From VRUE01 sp963807425 (lineage in GTDB: Bacteria > Actinomycetota > Thermoleophilia > Solirubrobacterales > 70-9): a stretch of 64,000 nt of DNA. Of the stretch, positions 49,811 to 58,223 are shown piece by piece (the stretch's first letter is position 1; each line of letters starts with the position of its first letter). Made by a program: the position numbers and the translations under genes. The notes under the pieces were generated by a model. It had not been told where the DNA came from. It saw only the letters and a program-made list of their open reading frames with translations, and made no database searches. The DNA is taken from the NCBI GenBank assembly GCA_963807425.1, contig CAWEBZ010000014.1, positions 62,001 to 126,000 on the forward strand, given 5' to 3'.

Positions 49811-50587
49811 CTAGGTGCGGGGAGTAGGCACCATCACGGGCTCGATCGAATCAGCCAGCCCCCCATCGTTCACCTCGACCACCGCCCCCATCACCCAAAC
49901 GTCGTCCTCCGCCGTTTCGAACCGCACCGGCATCTGGCTGATCAGCGACTCCAGTGCCTGCTCCGGCTTCACCCCGAGCACGCTGGTCCGCGACCCGGTC
50001 ATGCCGACGTCGGAGATGAACGCCGTCCCCTGTGGCAAGACCCGAGCATCCGCGGTCGGCACGTGGGTGTGGGTGCCGAGCACCGCCGCCACTTGTCCAT
50101 CGAGGTGCCAGCCCATCGCGACCTTCTCGCTGGTCACCTCCGCGTGGAAGTCGACGATGACGAAGTCGGCCTCGATCTTCTCGAGGATGCTGTCGACCTC
50201 GTGGAAGGGCGAGCGGGCGACCCGCAGCCCGACCGCGCCGCTGAGGTTGATCACACCGGCGCGTTTTCCTCCGACCTCTACCACCGTGTAGCCCCGCCCG
50301 GGATTGGCATAGGGGTAGTTGGCCGGCCGGATCACCCGGTCGCTGCGGTTCAGGTAGCCGTAGACCTCACGGTGGCGGTAGACGTGGTTGCCGGTCGTGA
50401 TCACGCCGGCGCCGGCGTCGAACAGAGCCTCGGCGGTCTTCTCGGTGATCCCGATTCCCCCGGCCGAGTTCTCGCCGTTGACTATCACCAGGTCTGGCGC
50501 ATGCCGCTCGCGCAGCTCCGGCATCGCCGCCTGCAGCCCGCGCCGCCCCGGCCCGCCGACCACATCCCCGATGAACAGAACCCGCAT
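49811..50587 (-). CDS. ymdB: YmdB-family metallophosphoesterase
   Basis: A 258-residue calcineurin-like phosphoesterase of the YmdB/TIGR00282 type, which in Bacillus cleaves cyclic nucleotides and affects biofilm genes. Metal-ligand motifs: RVLFIGDVVGGPG (Asp), VNGENSAGG (Asn/Glu), TTGNHVYRH (GNH), DFHAEVTSEK and VLGTHTHVPTAD. It ends 10 bp from the stop of lipoprotein 2 (convergent). No other gene of a recognised pathway is attached. In other bacteria ymdB often lies near recA or rny; that context is absent here. Confidence 0.93.
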   Translation of the reverse strand: MRVLFIGDVVGGPGRRGLQAAMPELRERHAPDLVIVNGENSAGGIGITEKTAEALFDAGAGVITTGNHVYRHREVYGYLNRSDRVIRPANYPYANPGRGYTVVEVGGKRAGVINLSGAVGLRVARSPFHEVDSILEKIEADFVIVDFHAEVTSEKVAMGWHLDGQVAAVLGTHTHVPTADARVLPQGTAFISDVGMTGSRTSVLGVKPEQALESLISQMPVRFETAEDDVWVMGAVVEVNDGGLADSIEPVMVPTPRT

Positions 50588-50626
50588 GGTCGAAGGACCC
50601 TATCCGCGCTGCTCTCAACCCGGTGG

Positions 50627-51979
50627 CTAAACCGTGGAGAAGCGACGCAGCGCGAAGCGGGCGATCAGGCCGTAAGCGACGGTCAGGGCGAGCAGGTGCA
50701 ACAGCGGACCGCCGATCCCGGAGTTGGCCGGATCGAGCGCCGCGGTCATCGCCTCCAGTGCCGGCTTGAAGGGGAAGAGGGCGGTGAGCAGCTCGATCAG
50801 ATCGAAGAGCGCTGGCCCGACAGCGCCGGAAGGGATCAGGGAGAGGAAGGCAACCGGCAGGGTGACCATGAAGGCGAGCAGGGAGACGGCACGCACCTCG
50901 CGGGCCGCGGCACCCAGGGCAGCACCGGCAGCCCCCAAGGCCGCCCCTCCGGCGATGATCGCCGCCAGCCAGAGGCCGGCTCGACTCCACGCAAGGGGAA
51001 CGAAGAAGGCGAGCCCTGCGAGCATCAGCAGGGTCACCACGAGTCCCACGGCAACGCCGAGCGCGACCTTCTCGGTCAGCAGGGCGGAGCGGGATACAAG
51101 GCCGCGGGTGAGGCGGGGAAAAGCATTCTCCTCACGCTCGAGCGCAAGCGACCCGGCGACCAGCAGAACGACCACGAAGGCGAGGGTGAAGGTCGCGGCA
51201 ACGGAGATCGCGAAGACTTCGAGTGGGGGGGTGGAGCCGCTGACCACCTGCTTGTCGACGGCGATCGGCTGGGTGAGCCGGGTGAGCAGCGGCCCAGCGG
51301 TGCCGAGGTTGTTGCGAGCGAGGGCGGTGAATCCGATCACCTGGTCGATCGAGTCGCGCAGGGGCCCCGCTGGCAGGGCCGGCCGCAGCGCGACCAGGAT
51401 CCGGGCAGAGCTGCGCAGCCCGAGGATCTGGATCGTCTGGCCGATCACGTTGAACTGGCCACCGTCGAGGACGAGGTTGAGGAATTTGCCGCCTTCCGTT
51501 GCGATCCTGCGGGCGATCAGGAGATTGGCCTGAGCCAGCAGCGAGTCGATCCTGTCGTTGACCAGACGCGCCTTGACCGGATCCTCCTCGTTGACGATCA
51601 CCTCGACCCTCGGTGTGCTCGGCGCCGGCGTGGAGAGGGAGTTGATCCGGTCGACCAGATTTGCCGGCAGGACCAACGCCGCGAGAACGTCGCCGGAGCG
51701 AACCTTCTTTTCGGCTTCCTCCCGATCCTCGACGTCGACGCACTCGACCCTCCTGCAGATCCGGTCGTCGACGCCGATCGTTGGCAGCTCCGTGGTGCCG
51801 ACGCTCACCCGAGCCCCGCTCGGCACTTCGTTGAGGAAGACGACCCGTGGCTTATCCGGCGAGCGGGATATCGCGAAGCCGACGAGGACGGCGATCAGCA
51901 CCGGATAGACGACCAGCAGCAGCGCCTGCAGCGGCGAGCGGCGCAGGATCTGGAGGTCCTTGAGCAGCAGCCAGCGCAT
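50627..51979 (-). CDS. ABC-2-type transporter permease
   Basis: A 450-residue permease: one N-terminal membrane helix (about 16-36), a large extracytoplasmic domain (about 40-245) and five to six C-terminal helices beginning about residue 250. This is the ABC2_membrane_3 (YhgE/NatB-like) layout used to export lipids, peptides, drugs or ions. GSLALEREENAFPRLTRGLV is the typical cytosolic coupling loop (ER-E-x-G-T-like). The ATPase gene lies directly upstream with a 1-bp overlap. Cargo unknown. Confidence 0.88.
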   Translation of the reverse strand: MRWLLLKDLQILRRSPLQALLLVVYPVLIAVLVGFAISRSPDKPRVVFLNEVPSGARVSVGTTELPTIGVDDRICRRVECVDVEDREEAEKKVRSGDVLAALVLPANLVDRINSLSTPAPSTPRVEVIVNEEDPVKARLVNDRIDSLLAQANLLIARRIATEGGKFLNLVLDGGQFNVIGQTIQILGLRSSARILVALRPALPAGPLRDSIDQVIGFTALARNNLGTAGPLLTRLTQPIAVDKQVVSGSTPPLEVFAISVAATFTLAFVVVLLVAGSLALEREENAFPRLTRGLVSRSALLTEKVALGVAVGLVVTLLMLAGLAFFVPLAWSRAGLWLAAIIAGGAALGAAGAALGAAAREVRAVSLLAFMVTLPVAFLSLIPSGAVGPALFDLIELLTALFPFKPALEAMTAALDPANSGIGGPLLHLLALTVAYGLIARFALRRFSTV

Positions 51980-52728
51980 CAGTGCCCCCGGTGGTGGAGG
52001 AAGGCGACGAAAGCGGTCTCAAAGTCCAGGTCGGCCGCCTCGGGGGCCTCGCGGCGGACCACTTCCCGCAACCCGTCCGTCGACCCGTCGAAGAGCGCCT
52101 CGCCGTCGGCGAGGACCAGCAGCCGCCTGCCGTAGCGCTCGGCCTCCTGGATGTCGTGGGTTGAGAAGATCACCGTCGTCCCGCGGTCGGCTGCCAGCGC
52201 CGAGACGAACTCCCAGAGCCGCGCCCGCTGACGTGGATCAAGGCCGACGCTGGGCTCGTCGAGGAGCAGCACGGAGGGACGTGCCAGCAGCCCAATCGCG
52301 ATGTTGATCCGCTGCTGATTTCCGCCGGAGAGCCGGGCGACGATCTCGCCCCGGCGCTCGCCGAGCCCGGTCAGCTCGAGCATCTCCTCGGTAGAGGCAT
52401 GCGGGTCCTCGTGCCCCTCCAGCCGCGCGAACAGCAGCAGGTTCTCCTCGACGGTGAGCCGCCGGTAGAGCGCCGCCTGCTGCGGCACCCAGCCCACCTC
52501 TCCCTGTGGCAGATGGACCTCTCCCTGATCCGCCTTGGAGATCCCCGCCAGGATCGAGAGCAGGGTCGTCTTCCCAGCCCCATTAGGCCCGATCAAGGCC
52601 AGCAGCTCCCCGGCTTTCGCCTCGAAATCCACCCCCCGCAGCGCTTCCCGCTCCCCGAAACGCTTCACAAGCTTCCGCGCCTCGAGCACAGCCGCGCCCG
52701 TCCCTGTCCCAGCTTCCACGACCGGCAC
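51979..52728 (-). CDS. ABC transporter ATP-binding protein
   Basis: A 249-residue ATPase of the CcmA/DrrA-like class: Walker A LIGPNGAGKTTLLSIL (about 45-60), Q-loop VPQQAALYRRL, signature LSGGNQQRINIAIGLL, Walker B VLLLDEPSVGLDPRQ and the H-loop STHDIQEAERYG. It energises the permease encoded next. The start is GTG 52728. Upstream lies a 152-bp gap holding a nested-palindrome repeat and the hemB promoter. Confidence 0.93.
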   Translation of the reverse strand: MPVVEAGTGTGAAVLEARKLVKRFGEREALRGVDFEAKAGELLALIGPNGAGKTTLLSILAGISKADQGEVHLPQGEVGWVPQQAALYRRLTVEENLLLFARLEGHEDPHASTEEMLELTGLGERRGEIVARLSGGNQQRINIAIGLLARPSVLLLDEPSVGLDPRQRARLWEFVSALAADRGTTVIFSTHDIQEAERYGRRLLVLADGEALFDGSTDGLREVVRREAPEAADLDFETAFVAFLHHRGH

Positions 52729-52770
52729 GCTACCCGTCGCACAGCTCGAGAATTGTTAGCGACGGCTTGA

Positions 52771-52865
52771 GGGAGGGATGGGGACACCCTCGAACGGGCG
52801 GATACTCAAAGCGCCGAGCTAATTAGCTCGGCGCTTGTCCGGGCGAGGGTGTCCCCATCCCTCCC
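52771..52865. repeat. Nested-palindrome element, family 2, copy b
   Basis: Perfect 22-bp outer arms (52771-52792 and 52844-52865) of a sequence unrelated to copy a, enclosing a core that starts with the identical 16-mer AACGGGCGGATACTCA and ends GTCCGGGC. The inner hairpin is a perfect 28-nt palindrome (52809-52836, centre TAA|TTA) that differs from copy a. It lies between two divergent genes, so it is not a simple terminator; it ends 1 bp before the hemB -10 box. Confidence 0.92.
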
Positions 52866-52866
52866 C

Positions 52867-52872
52867 TAAACT
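52867..52872 (+). promoter_or_regulatory. -10 box of hemB
   Basis: TAAACT, 8 nt before the ATG at 52881 and inside the same CTAAACTCGGC 11-mer as the polysaccharide operon promoter. No Shine-Dalgarno sequence, so the transcript is probably leaderless. Confidence 0.5.
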
Positions 52873-52880
52873 CGGCTCTC

Positions 52881-53852
52881 ATGCCCTTTCCCGCCACTCG
52901 TATGCGCCGTCTGCGCCGCACCGAGGCCCTGCGCGGCCTGGTCCGCGAGACCGAGCTCTCCCCGCGAGACCTGATCCAGCCCGCCTTCGTCGTTGCCGGC
53001 GAGGGCGTGCGAGAGTCAGTCGACTCGATGCCCGGCATCGAGCGCTTCTCGATCTCGGAGCTGGTGGCAGAGGCGACCGAGATCGCCACCGCCGGCATCG
53101 GCACGATCCTGCTCTTCGGCATCCCCTCCGCCAAGGACGAGTCGGGCTCTGGCGCCTACGACGACGAGGGCGTCGTGCAGATGGCGGTCCGCGCGCTCAA
53201 GGAGGCGCATCCGGACCTGACGGTGATCACCGATGTCTGCCTCTGCGAGTACACCTCGCACGGCCACTGCGGCTTCGTCCGCGACGGCGAGGTCGACAAC
53301 GACATCACCGTTGAGCTGCTCGCCAAGATCGCGATCTCCCACGCCGAGGCAGGCGCCGACGCGGTCGCGCCGAGCGACATGATGGACGGCCGGGTGGGGA
53401 CGATCCGTCATCAGCTCGATGAGGAGGGCCACTCCGGAGTACCGATCGTCGCCTACAGCGCCAAGTACGCCTCGGCCTTCTATGGCCCATTCAGGGAGGC
53501 CGCCGAGTCGACCCCCGAGTTCGGCGACAGACGCGGCTACCAGATGGATCCCGCCAACGCGGCGGAGGCAGTGCGCGAGGCCGAGCTCGACCTCGAGGAG
53601 GGGGCCGACGTGCTGATGGTCAAGCCCGCGACTCCCTACCTCGATGTGATTCGCCGTGTCAAGGAGGTCACCGGCGCGCCGCTTGCCGCCTACCACGTCT
53701 CAGGCGAGTACTCGATGCTGAAGGCTGCCGCAGAGCGCGGCTGGATCGACGAGCGCGCCGCGGTGCTGGAGACCTTGACCTCGATCCGACGCGCCGGCGC
53801 CGACGCGATCGTCACCTACTACGCGAAGGAGGCTGCAGCTTGGCTTCAGTGA
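52881..53852 (+). CDS. hemB: Delta-aminolevulinic acid dehydratase (porphobilinogen synthase)
   Basis: Condenses two ALA molecules to porphobilinogen. 323 residues. The three zinc-binding cysteines of the Zn-dependent class are present (C120, C122, C130 in DVCLCEYTSHGHCGF). Schiff-base lysines lie in IVAYSAKYASAFYGPF (near 198) and DVLMVKPATPYLD (near 253), and GYQMDPANAAEAVREA is the conserved allosteric and active-site segment. First gene of hemB-ahb-hemL; its stop overlaps the next start by GTGA. Confidence 0.96.
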   Translation: MPFPATRMRRLRRTEALRGLVRETELSPRDLIQPAFVVAGEGVRESVDSMPGIERFSISELVAEATEIATAGIGTILLFGIPSAKDESGSGAYDDEGVVQMAVRALKEAHPDLTVITDVCLCEYTSHGHCGFVRDGEVDNDITVELLAKIAISHAEAGADAVAPSDMMDGRVGTIRHQLDEEGHSGVPIVAYSAKYASAFYGPFREAAESTPEFGDRRGYQMDPANAAEAVREAELDLEEGADVLMVKPATPYLDVIRRVKEVTGAPLAAYHVSGEYSMLKAAAERGWIDERAAVLETLTSIRRAGADAIVTYYAKEAAAWLQ

Positions 53853-54925
53853 AGGTCCCGCAGTCCAAGGCCCGCACCCGCAAGGACGGCGCCGCGATCG
53901 CGCTCGACGAGGCGGACAAGCGGCTGATGAATCTGCTGCAGTCGAGCTTCCCGCTCGATCCGGAACCATTCGCCCTGGTCGCCTCCGAGGCGGAGCTGGA
54001 GCTGGACGACGTCCTTGCCCGCACCCGGCGCCTACTCGACGAGCGAATCATCCGCGAGATCACCCCGATCTTCGACACCCGCGCGCTCGGCTACGACTCG
54101 ATGCTGGTCGCGGCGAAGGTCGACTCCGAGCATCCGCAGCGCGCCGCCCAGATCGTCAACTCGCACCCGGGCGTCTCCCATAACTACCTCCGCACCCACG
54201 ACTTCAACCTCTGGTTCACGATCGCCACCCCGCCCGACTCCGAGCTGGGCCTCGCCGGAACGCTCGACGTTCTGATGCGAGAGACCGGAGCCGAGTCGAT
54301 GCGACAGCTGCCGACCCTGACCCTGTTCAAGATCAACATGAACCTGGAGATGGAGAAGGGCACCGACGCCCTCGCGGCCGCTGTCGACGCTTCACCGCCG
54401 CGCGAGCTCGACGCGCAGCCTTATGACGACCGCGACGTCTCGGTAATCCGGGCCCTCCAGGGCCCGATGGAGCCGGTCGAGCGCCCATACGATCAGGCCG
54501 CCGCGGAGCTGGGAATCGGGACCGAGGACCTGCTCGCGCACCTGCGCGGCATGGTCAACCGCCAGCTGCTGCGCCGCGTCGCCGCGATCCTCTTCCATCG
54601 TCGTGCCGGTTTCTCCGCCAACGGCATGGGCGTCTGGAAGGTGCCCGAGGGGGAGATCATGGAGACCGGCGGCCGCATGGCCTCCTTCCGCGGCATCTCC
54701 CACTGCTATCAGCGCCCCACCTATGAGGACTGGCCCTACAGCGTCTTCACGATGGCCCACGGCCGCTCCAAGGAGGAGTGCGACGCGATCCTCGACTCGA
54801 TCGCCGAGGAGTGCGGGATGGGTCCTGACGATCGCGCCACCCTTTACTCCTCGACCGAGTACAAGAAGATCCGCCTCAGGTACTTCACCGACGAATACTC
54901 CCGCTGGGAGGAAGAGCATTCCTAG
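53849..54925 (+). CDS. Fused siroheme-decarboxylase-like protein (AhbA-AhbB, Lrp/AsnC-type)
   Basis: A 358-residue protein made of two similar halves (about 15-170 and 185-345), each an Lrp/AsnC-type HTH plus alpha/beta domain. The C half has LLRRVAAILFHRRAGFSANG then MGVWKVPEG, matching the R-x-x-A-x-x-x-HR-x-GF-x-x-NxMxVW motif of AhbA/AhbB and NirDLGH siroheme decarboxylases, which remove acetate side chains from sirohaem in the alternative haem and haem d1 routes. Placement between hemB and hemL supports a tetrapyrrole role. GTG 53849 (GTGA overlap) is preferred over TTG 53840. A regulatory role is the alternative. Confidence 0.78.
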   Translation: MKVPQSKARTRKDGAAIALDEADKRLMNLLQSSFPLDPEPFALVASEAELELDDVLARTRRLLDERIIREITPIFDTRALGYDSMLVAAKVDSEHPQRAAQIVNSHPGVSHNYLRTHDFNLWFTIATPPDSELGLAGTLDVLMRETGAESMRQLPTLTLFKINMNLEMEKGTDALAAAVDASPPRELDAQPYDDRDVSVIRALQGPMEPVERPYDQAAAELGIGTEDLLAHLRGMVNRQLLRRVAAILFHRRAGFSANGMGVWKVPEGEIMETGGRMASFRGISHCYQRPTYEDWPYSVFTMAHGRSKEECDAILDSIAEECGMGPDDRATLYSSTEYKKIRLRYFTDEYSRWEEEHS

Positions 54926-56195
54926 CAGCGAGCGTTCGGCGGAGCTCTACCGCCGCGCGCTGGAAGTTCTCCCCGGCGGTGTCAACTCCCCGGTCCGGGC
55001 AATGCAGCAGATCGACCGCGAGCCGATCTTCATCGAGAGAGGGGAGGGCTGCGAGCTGGTCGACGTCGACGGCAACCGCTATGTCGACTGGGTTGGCTCG
55101 TGGGGCCCGCTGATCCTCGGACATGCCCACCCCGAGGTCGTCTCCGCCGTGGTCGAGGCGTCGGCCCGGGGAACGAGCTTCGGCGCAGCCACGGCGGCGG
55201 AGATCGAGCTGGCGGAGGAGGTGGCCGCCCGAGTTCCCTCGGTGGAGATGGTGCGGATGACCAGTTCCGGCACCGAGGCGGCGATGAGCGCTGTGCGCCT
55301 CGCCCGGGCCGCCACCGGCCGCGAGGTCGTGGTCAAGTTCTCCGGCGCCTACCACGGCCACTCCGACGGGCTGCTCGCCGAGGCGGGCTCCGGCCTGGCG
55401 ACGCTCGGCATCCCGGCCGGCCCAGGCGTGACCCGAGCCCAGGCTAGCTCGACGGTGGTGGTGCCCTGGAACGACCGCGAGGCTGTCTCTCGCGCCCTCG
55501 CCGATCACCCGGTGGCAGCCCTGCTGGCGGAGCCGATCGCCGCCAACATGGGAGTGGTGGGGCCGGCGGACGGCTTCCTCGAGTTCCTCCGCGCGGAGAC
55601 CCGGGAGGCCGGCGCGCTGCTCGTCTTCGATGAGGTGATCACCGGCTTCCGCGTGGCCCGCGGCGGCGCCCAGCAGCTCTACGGAGTCGAACCCGATCTG
55701 ACCGTGCTCGGCAAGGTGCTCGGCGGCGGCCTTCCCGCCGCCGCTTTCGCCGGCCCGCGGGAGCTGCTCGAGCGGATTGCCCCAGCCGGCGACGTCTACC
55801 AAGCGGGCACCCTCTCTGGCAATCCGCTGGCGACTGCGGCTGGCCTCGCCACCCTGCGCCAGCTCGACGCCGCGGCCTACCAGCGCCTCGACGCCCTCAC
55901 CAACCAGCTCGCGGCTGGCCTCGCCGAGTTGGTCGGAGATCGCCCGCTTCATCTCGCCAGCGCACCGGGGCTGCTCACCCTCTTCTTCAACTCAGACCCG
56001 GTCCACGATTTCGCCAGCGCGTCCGCCTGCAACCTCGATGCGCATGCCCGTTTTACCCGGGCGATGCTCGAGCGAGGGGTCTACCCACCGCCCTCCCAGT
56101 TCGAGGCCTGGTTCGTCTCGCTCGCCCACGACGATGCCGCCATCGCCCGTACCCTCGCCGCCGCCGCGGAATCCCTGGACGAGGTGTTTGCGTGA
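54918..56195 (+). CDS. hemL: Glutamate-1-semialdehyde 2,1-aminomutase, apparent ATT start
   Basis: PLP enzyme making ALA from glutamate-1-semialdehyde. 425 residues with LEVLPGGVNSPVRAM, DVDGNRYVDWVGSWGP, TSSGTEAAMSAVRLARA, FSGAYHGHSDGLLAEAGSG, LLVFDEVITGFRVARGG and the PLP lysine in VLGKVLGGGLPAA. The frame is open far upstream, but homology begins at SSERSAELYRRALEVLPGG. The only codon placed for initiation is ATT 54918, 6 nt after GGGAGG; no ATG, GTG or TTG lies between the ribosome site and the conserved region. It overlaps the preceding gene by 8 bp. Confidence 0.9.
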   Translation: MPSSERSAELYRRALEVLPGGVNSPVRAMQQIDREPIFIERGEGCELVDVDGNRYVDWVGSWGPLILGHAHPEVVSAVVEASARGTSFGAATAAEIELAEEVAARVPSVEMVRMTSSGTEAAMSAVRLARAATGREVVVKFSGAYHGHSDGLLAEAGSGLATLGIPAGPGVTRAQASSTVVVPWNDREAVSRALADHPVAALLAEPIAANMGVVGPADGFLEFLRAETREAGALLVFDEVITGFRVARGGAQQLYGVEPDLTVLGKVLGGGLPAAAFAGPRELLERIAPAGDVYQAGTLSGNPLATAAGLATLRQLDAAAYQRLDALTNQLAAGLAELVGDRPLHLASAPGLLTLFFNSDPVHDFASASACNLDAHARFTRAMLERGVYPPPSQFEAWFVSLAHDDAAIARTLAAAAESLDEVFA

Positions 56196-56638
56196 GCGCG
56201 GAGCCCGCCGCTGCGCTGAACATCCTCGCCGCCTTGCTGCGTAGCGAGGACACGCCGATCTCCGCTCATGTGGTCGAGCCGGGCGAGGAGCCCGTCTGGG
56301 GCCTCCTCGCCGCCGCCGGCCCTCGCGCCGCCGCCGCACCGGCCGAGTACTCCCTCGTCGTCGAGGCTGTCTACGAGGGCTACCTCCTGCACTACGGTGA
56401 GCCTCGCCTACTCGCCGGCCACGACCCCGACCTCGCCCTGCTCGCCGGCGACTATCTCTACGCGCTGGGAATCGAACGCCTGGCGGCGCTCGGGGACGCG
56501 GACGCGGTTGCCGCCCTCGCCGATCTGATCAGCCTCTGTGCGCAGCTTCACACAGAGAGCCTCGGCCACGAAGTGCCAGCTGCCTGGCGTGCCGCCGCCC
56601 TCGCGATCGGCGGCGCTCCGGCAGGCGCGAGTCAATAG
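56192..56638 (+). CDS. Small helical protein, prenyl-synthase-like fragment
   Basis: A 148-residue, mostly helical protein with no DDxxD motif. LLAGDYLYALGIERLAALGD near residue 90, followed by AVAALADLISLCAQLHTE, resembles the segment of trans-prenyltransferases and of heptaprenyl diphosphate synthase component I around LxGDYLFAxAFELLA. It lacks both Asp-rich motifs, so it cannot be a full enzyme; a small regulatory subunit for the prenyl synthase 3 kb downstream is possible. GTG start overlaps the hemL stop (GTGA), and qcrA follows after 23 bp. Low confidence in any function. Confidence 0.5.
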   Translation: MSAEPAAALNILAALLRSEDTPISAHVVEPGEEPVWGLLAAAGPRAAAAPAEYSLVVEAVYEGYLLHYGEPRLLAGHDPDLALLAGDYLYALGIERLAALGDADAVAALADLISLCAQLHTESLGHEVPAAWRAAALAIGGAPAGASQ

Positions 56639-56661
56639 ACTCCGAACTCCTAGGGCAAGCT

Positions 56662-57336
56662 GTGAGCAACGAAGCGGACAAGCAAAACGGGGCCGAGGCG
56701 GCTGCCCGGCCAGAGCGCGAAAAGCCCAACCCCCCCGGCTACTTCGAGGGCGAGTCGATGACTCGTCGTCGCGCGTTCACGATCGCCGCCCAGGGTGTCG
56801 GCGGGATCGCCGGTGCCGCAATCGTCCTGCCTGCTGTCGGCTTCGCGATTGCCCCGATCTTCCATCGCGGCAAGGAGCGCTGGGAGGCGGTTGGCCCGGT
56901 CAACGACTTCGTCGAGGACACCTACCGCCAAGTCGTCTTCACCGAGACCGAGGGGATCGGCGACGCCGGCAAGACCACCGCGTACGTGCGCAAAGGCTCG
57001 AAGGACCTCGGCGAGAACCCGGCGCAGATAATCGCGGTCTCGAACCGCTGCGCTCACCTCGGCTGCCCGGTTCGCTTCGTCGAGGCCGCCGGCAACTTCA
57101 TCTGTCCCTGCCACGGCGGCGTCTACGACTTCGTCGGCAAAGTGCTCGGCGGCCCGCCGGTCAGGCCGCTCGATCAGTTCCAGGCGCGAATCCGCAACGG
57201 CCAGGTCGAGCTCGGCCCCCGCTTCAGCGTCACCTCGCAGCTCGAGCCGGTCCGTGCTCGCGACCCCGGCGAGTTCACCGGTGGGATCTGGGAATACCTT
57301 TACCCGCCGCGTCCCTCCACCTTCCCGCCGCCATGA
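56662..57336 (+). CDS. qcrA: Rieske iron-sulfur protein of the menaquinol:cytochrome c reductase
   Basis: Carries electrons from menaquinol to cytochrome c through a [2Fe-2S] cluster. 224 residues: a twin-arginine motif TRRRAFT (about 34-40) before the membrane helix (about 44-65), then the Rieske domain with CAHLGC (130-135) and CPCHGG (148-153), giving two Cys and two His ligands. The Tat signal agrees with the tatA/tatC genes at 61 kb. GTG start at 56662; coupled to qcrB by ATGA overlap. Confidence 0.95.
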   Translation: MSNEADKQNGAEAAARPEREKPNPPGYFEGESMTRRRAFTIAAQGVGGIAGAAIVLPAVGFAIAPIFHRGKERWEAVGPVNDFVEDTYRQVVFTETEGIGDAGKTTAYVRKGSKDLGENPAQIIAVSNRCAHLGCPVRFVEAAGNFICPCHGGVYDFVGKVLGGPPVRPLDQFQARIRNGQVELGPRFSVTSQLEPVRARDPGEFTGGIWEYLYPPRPSTFPPP

Positions 57337-58223
57337 AACTCGACTCGCTGATTCCCGCCCCGCTGCGCAAACCGGCCAAGCCCGGAGAGGGAAACGGTGC
57401 CAAGGGCCCGGCCCCCGCCGACCTCAAGGCCTCGCCGCCCGAGCGCCCTTCGGACGCCCAGAAGCTCGGCGATCGCGCCAAGGAGGCCCCCGCCGACGTC
57501 CTCGCCTGGGTCGACCAGCGCACCGCCGCTTCCGGATTCCTCACAGGGATGCTCTACCGCAAGGTGCCGAAGGGGACCAATTGGTTCTACACGCTCGGCT
57601 CCGCGACCCTCTTCGCCTTCATCGTGCAGGCGGTCACCGGGGTCTTCCTGGCGATGTTCTACACGCCGTCGACCACCCAGGCCTATGCATCGATCGCCCA
57701 CATCAACAACGAGGTCTTCCTCGGCGCCTTCGTGCACGGGATGCACAAGTGGGGGTCGAGCGTGATGGTGATCCTGATCTTCCTTCACATGGGCCGCACC
57801 TTCTTCTTCGGCGCCTACAAGTACCCGCGTGAGCTGAACTGGGTGATCGGCGTGGTGCTGCTGATCCTGACGATGACGATGTCCTTCACCGGCTATCTGC
57901 TTCCCTTCGATCAGCGCTCCTTCTGGGCCTCGGTCGTCGGCATCAACATCAACGGCACCGGTCCGATCGTCGGCCCCTACCTCAGCGACTTCCTCCGCGC
58001 CGGCCCCGAGCTCGGCGCGACCACGCTGTCGCGCTTCTACGCGATCCACATGCTGCTGCTTCCCGGCGCGATCATTGCCTTGATCGGCGCCCACCTCTAC
58101 CTCGTCGTCAAGCTCGGCACCACGGCTCCGCCCTGGGTGAAAGCCGAGCGGCCCAAGGTCGCCGCGCCGGTCGCCCAGCTCGACGCCGGCGTCGAGGGCA
58201 ACGGAGCGCCCCCCAGCCAATGA
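57333..58223 (+). CDS. qcrB: Cytochrome b6-type subunit of the menaquinol:cytochrome c reductase
   Basis: 296 residues: a polar N-terminal extension (about 1-80), then four core membrane helices. The haem-ligand His pairs are H138/H152 (MHKWGSSVMVILIFLHMGR) and H239/H254 (FYAIHMLLLPGAIIALIGAH); the 15-residue spacing of the second pair is the b6 type. This is the short, split cytochrome b (helices A-D) with the rest encoded in qcrC, as in Bacillus, not the long actinobacterial QcrB. Coupled on both sides by 4-bp overlaps. Confidence 0.94.
   Translation: MKLDSLIPAPLRKPAKPGEGNGAKGPAPADLKASPPERPSDAQKLGDRAKEAPADVLAWVDQRTAASGFLTGMLYRKVPKGTNWFYTLGSATLFAFIVQAVTGVFLAMFYTPSTTQAYASIAHINNEVFLGAFVHGMHKWGSSVMVILIFLHMGRTFFFGAYKYPRELNWVIGVVLLILTMTMSFTGYLLPFDQRSFWASVVGININGTGPIVGPYLSDFLRAGPELGATTLSRFYAIHMLLLPGAIIALIGAHLYLVVKLGTTAPPWVKAERPKVAAPVAQLDAGVEGNGAPPSQ

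Noticed and set aside
49730..52135. 801-codon plus-strand open frame antisense to ymdB and the ABC transporter
   Set aside because: Low-complexity Arg/Asp/Gln/Gly-rich shadow; the minus-strand genes carry clear motifs.
52771..52865. Simple Rho-independent terminator
   Set aside because: It lies between divergent genes and lacks a T-tract, so neither flanking gene would end there.
52881..53852. Magnesium-only HemB
   Set aside because: All three zinc-ligand cysteines are present, so the Zn-dependent class is preferred.
53849..54925. Plain AsnC-family transcriptional regulator
   Set aside because: The duplicated architecture, siroheme-decarboxylase motif and hem-operon position fit AhbA/AhbB better, though regulation is not excluded.
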